DNA from: Portulaca oleracea
Taxonomy: Eukaryota > Streptophyta > Magnoliopsida > Caryophyllales > Portulacaceae
Reading direction: 5' to 3'
Assembly (NCBI GenBank): GCA_029582165.1
Contig: CM055883.1
Coordinates: forward strand, 22,050,501 to 22,114,500
DNA: 64,000 nt
The notes below the pieces were generated by a model. That model was not told where the DNA came from. It ran no database searches and saw only the letters and a program-made list of their open reading frames with translations. This document shows positions 52,201 through 63,700 of this stretch, piece after piece. Numbering within the stretch: position 1 is the stretch's first letter; each line of letters starts with the position of its first letter. A program made the translations under genes and the position numbers.

Positions 52201-55200
52201 TAGAAGGGAATTGAATGTTCATGAATGAAAATTGAAAAGCTTTGGTTTTCTCCCTCCCTAAATTCTTGTTTACTTTTGCCATTTACTTAATGGTGGTGTT
52301 GCAAGTCTTCCCTTTATGGAGTTTGTGGTGGCCTAGCCTTTAGTAGATTCTTGGTGGGTTACAGTTCATGGGTGGTTGATTCTCCTTTATCCCAAGTCCA
52401 TATTGGGTTCCATGGTATTTTTCAGGTTCAAAATCGTCATCCTCCATCTTCTCCAACTCAAGCAATACTGTACCCTTCCATGATACGGTCCACAAATCCT
52501 CTAATGGATGTCTCTTCATGCCTTGTCTCTCAACTCCATACATAACTCATTGTGCGTTGCTTTCCGTTTTCCTTTCTTGCCTTGGTTTCCTAGAAGGTAT
52601 GCTATGACTTAACTTTGTGCTGCTGTACCACTTCTAAGATTCATTTAAATCTAAATACAATGATCATATTCATCTTCTTCATTAAAAATGAATCACCTTT
52701 TGCCTTGGTTTTCCTTTCTTGATTTGGTTTCCTAATTTTATTTTTCGAGGAAGACTGATGGTGTATTAAATTTAAGGTAATGAGGCCACTAATTTTATTG
52801 TTTTTAGGGTGACCATTACCAGTGGTAAAAGTGGATCTCCCATTTCCTCCCCTCCTTGAATTGCCACACTGCTGAACCAAGTGGAAAAGCATAGGAACTA
52901 GACCTGCTGTCAAATATCTTAAAGTTCAACTTACAAAAATCTTGAAATCTGATAAATGAGGTGTGTATAACCCTCTGGCATCATCTGATCACTGCAATTT
53001 AAATAGTCACCTTTCAAATTAGTGGTACTAAATAATTCAGTTGTCAAAACTCAATATACCAAATAGTTAATTTTCCGAACTTTGCTGAGGCGCAGAAAAA
53101 GGTGAGGTTTATTGGCGCTTTTGGATTGCAATGGGCCAGACTCATGAAAAAGTGCCAGGACCTGCTTCACGCCTCCATGTGCCTTGATGTGCACCTTGGT
53201 TGCACTTTTTTCAAACACGGGGCAACAAATTTACTGGGTTGTTATCACTTCTGAGATTGGCTTTTCTACTGAAATGTTTGCTTAAATTTTCCTTTTAATT
53301 TAGGGAAGTCTCTGAATGTAGTGATTATTCTTTACCATATGCTAATTGGAAGCATTAGTGTTCAGTTATTAATGCATGGGAAACTTCACTTTGGTTATTT
53401 AAATGATATTTTGTCGTTTATTGCAATGTATTCAATTTTTTCAAGCTTTTTAGTTACTGATTGGGAATGTGGTTGGAGGAGAGGTTTGCTTTACTTTCTG
53501 CTGTATATTATGAACTTTCTTAATAGGGTTTTTAACTTGGCAGTTTTAGTGTAAAGCTTTGAGGACCATAAAATTTCAACCCAAACTATGAAATTATACT
53601 TTTCAAAAACAGTAGGGGGCCAGACCATGAGTGGCAAGAACTTTTCAATTTATTGATTTTTTTTTGGTTCTTTTCTTTTATTTGCTTGTTGCCTGTTATT
53701 TTATGTCCAGCTTCTCTCAAAATAAATTATGTAGCTATTCTCGCCATCTCTTCCTACTTTCCGCTATAAATTTTTATTGACTTAGATGGTTATACATTTT
53801 GTTATGTCATTTTTTGAGAATTACTTGGTGAATGTCGTTTTCTGATAGGCCACTTGTGTCATGTGTGAATATATCTCTAGTAATTTTTGAATATCACCAT
53901 GGATGGTATGTTAATTTTGTGATGGATCGTTTGTGAATATAACCATGGCTGGGTTGTGAATATATGACCATGGATGCTTATTGTCCTGCTCAGTCACTAG
54001 TGCTGGGTCCCGACCAATTTAAGATGAGAACTTCATGGTCTGGGCTGAAATTGTATGGTCCTCATTTCTTTATGCTAAAACTGCCTAGTCAAAAACCCTT
54101 CTTAATAATAATAGATGTGAGTTATGCTGTCTGTCTTCATATCAAAGATGTTATGCTGTTTGGGTTGCTTTCAGCCTTTTTGTCTTGTATGTTTGCTATA
54201 TTTCAGTAGTGGATTGTTTGTTCATCTGTGCCATGCTGGACTGAATTTTTCCTTGAATTTGTGGGTTTCATACTCAGGAGTCCTTTGCCCCAATAATTGA
54301 TACAGTGTCTGGCCGTGATCTAATACCAGCAATGGTTTATGGGTAAGTAACAGTTGCTCTCCTTATGCAAATGCATTTCTGTCTGTACTTGGTGTTAGGA
54401 AGTGCATCAAATCTGGCTTCTTGTGGTCTTCCCCTCCCTTTGTGATAGGAGGAACGTGGCAGGCCAAGAGTACGATGGGATGTACTGTGCTGTTTTAACA
54501 ATCAAGTAAGACATTTTATCTTTAGTCTTATGCATATGCATTGGAAGTGCAGAGGGGATTGACAGCATGGTCTTTCAATGCAGCTCCATGGTTGTTTCTG
54601 CTGGAATCTTTCGTGTGTTTGGTCCTGAAGTTGCTGAACTCCCATTGGTTGCAACTAGTACTGGTAATCATGGCAAGGTAAGCAGAGTTCACATTTGGGC
54701 TATGATTCTTTTATGATTTCCTATTTCTACTGGGACTAGTATTGTAGATTCGGATTCAATTAGGCTGCTGTAGTTTCATAATTCTATTAGGAAGGTTACG
54801 TATAAAGAAGAGGTTTATGAACCTTTTTAGGATCCATTATTGACTATTGAATGAAAATAGTATTATTAAGTATAGAAATTCTTGTTCCCTTTACAAACAG
54901 TGATATTTTTCAAGATAGGGCTGCTTATAGCTTGATCTTCCCAAGTGCACAAAAGTAGGGCCCACATTCGGAGTTTATTTATTAGTAGAGATGCATGTTT
55001 GTTGGGCAGAGGGCTACTGATTTCCCTTATTTCTCTGCAATTCTTGATGATTGTGCGGCTACGAAGTCTGACCAGATTGCAAGGGCAACCAAGCATGTCT
55101 GGGACTCTCACAGATTTGTTGAAACTAACATGAGAACTCGGTTGAAGGAAAGAAAGACAAATAATTAATGAGAAAAATTGAACGTTAATTGAGGCGTCAT

Positions 55201-57760
55201 GTATTAGTTAATCATGATATAGAAACATCATTTAATTCATTTAAACAATCCTTATTAATACTTTAATTGCCAATTCAAGATACAGAAGTTAGGTACAACA
55301 GTTATGGCTAGCCTCACAAAGAAAGTGCAATGTTAATGTTCATAAACTCACGTAACGAGGAACTAAGTACTAAGGCTATGCTTTACAAGAGCAAGCAAAC
55401 AAGTAACTCACTCTTTGTACAAACGTGTGCAAGCTATTAAAAAATTCAGTAGCTTCGACAAAACAATCTCATGATCAATAGCTTTGGATTAAGCTGCTCG
55501 TGATAGCTTCTTGTTGTGTGACCAGCATGGCACCCTTTGATCAACGCAACATCAATGGATGTTTAAAAGACTTAGCATTGAGGTTGGCTAGATAAATTTC
55601 CATCAATTCTTTTCTCCCATACTATTCTCTCTCAAGGTGCCACGCAAATAAAGAAGCCACGACAAAAAATCATCCCTTGAAGCTCTCATTCTATCTACAA
55701 ATCCAAAAACCAAGTTTTTTCCACTAGTAAAAAGCTCTTGATTCCAACCATTCAACACTGGCAAACTTTTGATAGGGGAATGTGATACCTTCCACAAAAA
55801 TCCAACAATTCCTACAAGTACATCCTCAAATGCCTAGAGGAATCATTGTTCACACTCTTAAAATTGAAATTTTCTATGCAAGCAACTTGAATGATTATGA
55901 ACCTATAACTTAGAATTCTATTATGCTGACAACACTAGTTTTGGTATCCCAAATTGGTTTCGTGGTCCTTGAGTACTAAGCTTATTTTGTTCGTACTCCC
56001 TAAATTGATAGGATTTAACTCCTCAAGATTTTGTGAATCACACATGAAAATAAAATATAAGTAGATAGAAAATCTCTCCTATTACGTTATTGCTAATATA
56101 ACTCATAACCACTTAGATGATAATCCTAATAATGTAATATTGCAAATGTTGGTCAATTAAAAAAGGAATTGGATTCTAATAATCCCACCTTTTGGGAATT
56201 GGATGGGAAAAATCTGACTTTATTTTTGTACGCCATCAGTCCCATTAAAAAAAAGAATTGTATTTTTTAGGTTCCAAATCTACCTCTATATGATGGAAGA
56301 CTCCAAGACTTATTTTAAGAAGTATAGGAATAATAATAATTAGATATTTTATATGTTTTAGTTTCCTATTCATAATAGGAATGCTATAGTTTCTTAAATT
56401 GTTTAGGAATATTATTCCAGTTTCCTATTTCTGTTAGGTTTCGTATTAGCCAGATTGTTTATCTATAAACAAGGATTTTGCTAGCCTTTATGGATAGACT
56501 ACGTTGAATATTGTATAATTATCACCGATAAAGCACGGCGATGCTGATCTTTTTCCTGAATCCAACTCCGGGATGTTGAATTCTTTTTTTCTGGTTTTCT
56601 AGTTCTCTATCACGAATTTGATAGAGAACTTGTTTTGATACCAATTTGATAGAGAACCAGAAAACTAAAGAAAAGATTTCAGCGTCCTCCTGCTGGATTC
56701 AGGAAAAAGATTAACATCCTTGTGCTTTATCAATAACAAGTGTGTTCAATATTCAATGTAGTTTATCCATAAAGGCTCGCAAAGCCCTTACTTATAGGTA
56801 AACAACCTGCCTAATATGAAACCTAACAGAAATAGGAAACTAGAATAGTATTGCTAAACAACTTAGGAAACTATAATATTCGTAATATGAATAGGAAACT
56901 AAACTTATAAAATATCTAATTAGTATTATTCCTAAACTTGGTCCTAAAAATAAGTCATCAGTCCTCCATCACTATAATTTTACTTTGGGGTTTTTTAAAA
57001 TTTTCATGTTTTTCTAATTTTTTTTTTCATTCCTATCCCAGAAAGGCTATGAAGTGTAGTTATTAAAATAACTTTTAGATTTTTAATTTGAGAATCCGAA
57101 CAATTATTATGATTTTTTACGGAATAAAAAGGAGAAAATCATTTCAAATATTTAATAAAATCAAAAACTTTTTGCAAAAGTTTGTAAATTCACTAAAAAT
57201 CTAGGGAAGTGTTGTATGTTTGGGAGCAAACATAAGTCAAAATCTATGATGTTTAGGGTATGGGCTCGGTGTTGGTAAAACAAAAACCCTAAAATATCAG
57301 GTCTAAGGCCCTAAGAATTCTGTCAGTTGAAAATATTTTGCAATTTGTTCTGTCCTGCTATTCTTTGAACAGTTTTGATATGGTGGGTTCTTCGTTCTGT
57401 CCTGCTATCATGCCCTTTTCATAAGTTTTGCTTCTAAAACCAGATGGTAAATACTTAGTTAATCATAAAAGTTTGACCAATGTTCTTTGCTGCCCACAAT
57501 GTTGACTATAATTGATTTTTGCACTTCTTTCTTACTTTCTTAACTTGCTACTCCACCCCTCTTTGACTCTTCCTGTGCTCTTTCTTCTTGCATTCTCTTT
57601 TGTTTGGTTTTCATGTCAATGTGCTCTGATTCGTTCAAGTCATTATTTAGTGATCCCCGAAGCAATGCAACTCATGGGTTTGCTATTGTGGCCCCGAAGC
57701 AAGTTTATTATTTAGTGATCCGAAGTAGAGGATTATTGTAATCCAATTCAAGCAAACAAA

Positions 57761-57798
<38 letters not shown>

Positions 57799-60700
57799 CA
57801 CACATGTACATGTCAGGGTTGTCAAGAAGTTGTCAGACATGAAAACAAAAGATACAATCATAGATTTTTTGTCTGGATTTTTTGTTCAATGTCCTCCCGT
57901 TTTTTGTTCAATGTGCTCTGATTCGTGCGGGACAAGTCCTCCCGTTTAATTCATAACAGTGGTACAGAGCCAACTAGGAGATTTGGCTTGGAAGAGGCAG
58001 CCATGGCCATGACCAACCAAAATTCAGGGTGGTGGCCTAGAAAAGCCCAGCCGTGACCAATGAGGACGTTGGCTTGCGCGCGGGGGGTACAGTCTTACAT
58101 CATGCTAGGTATAGGACCTTGTCCCATATCGGTAGTATGGACAGACTTATAAATCGAATGAGCTCTCTCACCTGAAAGACTAGTCTTTTGGGATGAGTTG
58201 TTCGTTTGGTGTGTGACTATATATAGGATTACAATAATCACTATTTAAGCCATTGGATAATAATAATCTTGCTCCGCCGCCACATTAGCAAACTGCCAAG
58301 TTGCTCTGCATCAAGTCACTTGTGGTTTATCACAATCCAATGAGTGCAAAGTAGGACTCACTTTGGCACATTTTTAAAGGCATGTTTGTTAGTATCCAAT
58401 GGTCCAAAGCATAGTTTCCGAGAACACTACTCTTAGTGGCAACCCGTGTTTTGGAACGTGCAATCTACAACGCAGAAGATTTGTGAACTAGAACGAAGAT
58501 TCTGGCGATCCGAGTGATAGAGCAACATGTAGGAAAATGAAGGAATTAAACTCAAAAGTAACCCAAAAACCAATTGAATCCTTTGATCCAAGAGCACCAA
58601 CAGGAAAGCGTTAGGGTTGGAAAGAGGAGAAATTTGGATCAACTTACCTTAATAAGGGAGGAGACATTCGACAGTACTAGGAGAACAAACAATGGCAATG
58701 TCTTCTTCATCTCTCACTTAAATTAGGTTTCAAGTTCGTGACACCAGGTGAGTGAAGAAGACATAGTCGCTGTCTCAAGGATGAAGGGACGACTTCAAGA
58801 GCATAGTAGCCATGCATCCCGTGCATCATCTTTAAATGCTCTACATTTGCCCCATTTTCTCTTGCTTTTTTTTTTTTTTTTTTTAGTAAGAAGCGCCACA
58901 CAAAATGAGTAAAAAAATTTTAGGGTTTCTCTTTTTTATTCACAACCCCAGTTACCTTTTTATGTGTTATCTTTTTCTTATTTTCTTAAAGGGCTAACAG
59001 TTTTGGACCTCTTTAAAGGCCTGTTATTTTAACAATTTTAGTATAATGCTAAAGTGTGCCAAAGTTTAGGTTCACTCAAATTTAATTAAATACATATATT
59101 TTATAATCTAGCGTTCCAAATTTCCTAGCAGTCCCGTTTTTGGACTGGTGGCAACCCTCGTTGCCGTTTCCTGTTCCGCGATCCCACCGTTCACATTCCC
59201 TCCCGGTCCGAAGTACATCTAATCCTGTTTTTCAGGTTGTGTAGTGATGTTTTTCTTTTTTCTAAGAAAATAGGATCATCTGTGTATGCTCCAATATAAT
59301 TATTATATAAACTGAATGTATCAGTACATTCCAATATGATTATCATATAAAGTATAAACTAAATGTATCATTACGTTCCTAGAGCTGTTTGGTTGGAAGA
59401 AGGGAATTGGAACTAGATACCTTTGGGTTTCAACTCCCCAGTCTTTATGTTTGTTTGGGCTTTTTAGGGTTTGGGACTTGATACCCAAGGGTATCAAGTT
59501 CCCTCCTTTTGGGGGGAATCCCATACTTATCATATTTGGGAGGTATGCGATCTGATTCTCAAAAGTAACAAAAAATAAGAATTAAAAATTATAACCCTTC
59601 CTCCATCGGACCATCACGCAGCTGTTCATCACCAACGCATCCCACCAAGAACCCTAACCGTTATCTAGCCACTGTCTTCGACCGCACCTGACTTGCGAAG
59701 TGCGCCGGAAAAGCTGTAGAGTTTTTGTCTCAGCTCGAAGCAGCCGAACCGCAAGCCATCTCGCTATTCTCCTCCTCCAAGAGCTGCTGCATTTCCACCA
59801 CCTCATCCCCATCCCCTTGCTGTTGTTGTCAATCATTTCCGTCCGCACTGAGGGCAGCAAGAGCCTCGCATGGCAGAAGCAGATGGGCCCTGGATTGGGA
59901 AGTTACTTGCTTCTTTCTGCTATTACTGAGTGCCTGCTTGGCCTAATTTAAAAAAAATAAAAACTGTTGTTTCTTATAAATAGTTTTTATAAAAGCTATT
60001 TTTAGAGAAGTATTGAAGTGTTTGGCCTAGCTTATGACATAAATGGATTTTACTAAATTAACGTGTTTGCCCTAACTTATGATATAGTGGTTTTACTAAA
60101 TTTAATTGTTTAGCCTACCTTTTAAAAATTATCATGTTGTTTTTGTAGAGTAAAATTATCATATGATTATTTACATTTTTCTCTTTTTAAACATTTTAAA
60201 CAGTTTATTAGATTTTAGTTATAATTATAATTATAATTATAATCATATAGTTATAGTTATAATAATTATAATTATAACTATATATATTATTACTTAACTA
60301 TACAATTCTTTAAATTAAATATTCATATGTCAATAATTTACTAAATACCATATTTGTAAAGGAATTAGATGATTAAAAATGTCCAATATACTATTAAAGG
60401 TTCTAACATAATATTTAAATATTTAAATGTTATCTTTATAAGAATCATAATATTTATTTGAAATTACGGAAACTAATCACCAAAGAATTTCATAGCTTGA
60501 GTAGTGATTAGTTTTTAGGAAGCAATAGCAATAATTTTGGCAAAAATTGTTTTCGGGAAACAATTATTAGCTTTTAAAAAAAACATTGTTTGGCCTAGTT
60601 TGTGGTTTTTAACTCCAAAAACACTCTCAAAAACTAGGCCTGAGTGTAATCGAGGTTGGAAGTTCTTTCGGAGTTATGATGTCCTCTTTGCCAGGTTTCA

Positions 60701-63700
60701 ATTTTGTATTGGTCTAGTTTCAGATAATTTTTTTTTTTTTGTTCCGACAGTAAATTTTGTGATTGATGCTTTTCAGTGTGCAATGTTCTGGCAGAATTGA
60801 ACTGCTTATCACAAAAAATATACTCTTAGTTAGATTTATGTGCATTTTCAAGCTCCATTTATGTATCAAATTCCATTTCTATTCTGTACCAAACAACATA
60901 AATTGGGTGCTGATTCCATTCCCACTGTACCAAACTACTAGACCTGGCAATTTCTGACCCGACCCGAACCCGCCCGAATTTTCTGGGTTGTGAACACGAT
61001 TTTTTCAACTAAACCCGAAGTATACCGAACCCGAAAATTAGCGGGTCAAACCCGATCCGCCCGTTTGACCCGAAAATTTAACTTTTAAAGTTACACTTTA
61101 TTAAAATTTGTGACTTTGCATTCAAATTTTTAACTATTAAAATATAAACGCAACTTATTTATTTATTATTTCTCTTATTTAAGTTAAAATAGTTACAATA
61201 ATTTATCATTGCTAGAAGATAATCATATTTTATTATGTATATTGTACAAAAAGTAGTATTTAGAGACCATTTTTGAAAAAGAAAAAGCGAAAAATGGTCG
61301 CAATCATAACCCGTAGGGTTGACCCGAAACCGAAATACACCGCCTGTATTTTCCCGAACCCGAAATACACCGGACCCGTATTTACCCGAACCTGATATAC
61401 GACCAACCCGAAACCGCCCGCCCGACCGAATTGACAGGTCTACAAACTACTAATTTCAAGTATCAAGTTCCACTCCATTCCATGCCTAAGCTGGTGAACC
61501 AAACAGGCCCAAAAATTATATGCTCAAGTTTGAGAAATAATATATGCAAGAATTGCATTGTGATTTAATGGTCAAGAATTATAATCTGAAATAATTGTTG
61601 TATTTCATTTTTAGTTACTTTTAACAATTTTATTTTGAATATCGGATTACAAAGTATTGCAAAATCAATTACCCAATCAATCTTAGAAATATAACTCACG
61701 AAGTAGTTAGCAAAGATATTAAAAGCTAAATTCTTCAACTATAATCTTACAAAAAAAATATAATATTAAAATTCCATTCATTATTTTAGAAATGTGGGAT
61801 TAGAATTTCACCATGGTTATATCTCCTTAGTTTCTTTTGATTTTGATTTTGATTTTGATTTTGTTCAAACACGCCATGTATTTTTCTTCAAATATTGATC
61901 CTTTATATTAAAAAGAAACTCATAAAATTTTTTTAACACATCACTTATTCAATTTCAAAGTTATTGAGACTTATAAATCGGGGAGTCCACCAAAAGAATC
62001 ACTGTTTCTTAAAACTTGAATCATTTCCATCTCCCTTGCTATATGTCCTCCAAAGCTCAATTCCACAAGTAGACTTACTGGTTGCCACTCCAATACCACT
62101 TAGAATTAACTTGGTTTTTCTGTGCTTTTTACTACTCCTTGCCGTGATCTTCAGTGGTCAAAATGTTTTTGTTTGTTATTTACTACTATTGTCAAGAAGA
62201 ATAAGGTAATTAATATACATCTCATAACATGGTATGGTCCAGTGGATAACAAATATTATTTGGATGGATAAAGCATAACAATATAAACTATAATAGTGAA
62301 TGAACAAAGGTATAAAATCATTGTTTTTATTGCCTTGAGGCAACGGCCTTGGGCAGTTTCGGGTTCTGTTCGGGTTGAATTGGTGGATTTCTGGGTTCGG
62401 CTTAATCTGGGATCAATCATGCTCAGAAATTCTGGGTAGGTTTCGGTTGTGTTTTCGGGTGGGTCAATTTATGCCAGATCTACTGGGGACCTTATTGTTA
62501 TTCTTTATGAGTGCATTCCACAGACATGGTTGAGGTCGCAACTATTGTTTCTTCTGCTTGTTTTTTAATTTTTATGAATTGCAATTTTTGAAAGAAATTG
62601 AATTAAGACTGACTACAAACATTATTTTACTGTTATCGTCATGTTCCATGATTTTCTTATTGTGTTTGTTGTTGTTTATGCATTACTACATAACTTGCTT
62701 TCAAAATTTATTAAGTAGATGGTGTGCTGGCTTTTTGTCTGCCCCTTGTTCTAGAGCAAGGCGTAAAGAATGAGAATGAAAAGTCAGGTGAAATAGGTTG
62801 TTCTTTAATTTTTAGTTAAGCGTTTCTTTATGTATCATGAAGCTGTTGCTTTTCATAATGCAGATATGATTTTTAAAAAAAAAAATTAAAAAAAATAGGT
62901 CTGTATTGTTGGCTTCTACCAATTTTTTAAACAGATGTGTTTACTTTTGATTGCTCCATGTTCTATGATGGAAAAGATAATCTGGAAATCATGAAGGCTG
63001 GTGAATAAGTTTTTGTTTCATGCATCTCTTTGTGTGGTCTTGAACTTTTGCTTTTCATATTGCAGACATGTTTTCTGTTGTCTGCATATGTATTGTTGGC
63101 CTCTACTGATTTCATTAAACATATGCCCCATGTATTTTCAAGCTGTTGCCTTTCCTAAATCAGATATGATTTCTTTTTCTCTGCTGTAATGATTGTTATG
63201 TGTACTTGTAGGGTTATTTTCAAGCCTTGTTTGCCTGCATAGAGAGTGTACTGGCTTTCCTCCGAGTTAAGAGCTTTGTCCTTCCAGCTGCTGAAGAAGC
63301 AGAGTCCATTTGGACAGATCGTTTTGGTTTCACAAAGATGACCGCTGAAAAGGTTGGTTGTTTAACTGCATTTATGGTTTTCTTTTGGACAACATAAGAA
63401 ATCTCCATAAAATAGACAATGTTATATTTACCTGACCTGAAGTTTGCTTGATTGAGAAGATTGCCTAAAGAAACTAGGGTTCAGATTGACTGACACCAGA
63501 TTGAAACTTGACCTGTAGCTGTGAAAATTAATTATTAAGGGTACGTTTGGTTGGTCAATAATCCCGGGAAAATGGTCAATTTTTTCGGATTGACTTATTT
63601 TCCCCATGTTTGGATGCAAGTTGACTTCGGGCAAGTTTTCACGATGGGCCCACCATTTTCTCCATTTTCCTAGGGAAAATTTCCTGTCAGGGGAAATTTT

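Noticed and set aside
57960..58260. Cassandra-type TRIM with embedded 5S RNA
   Set aside because: The GTCCCATATCGGTAG wording is LTR-like, but no 5S internal promoter sequence was found.
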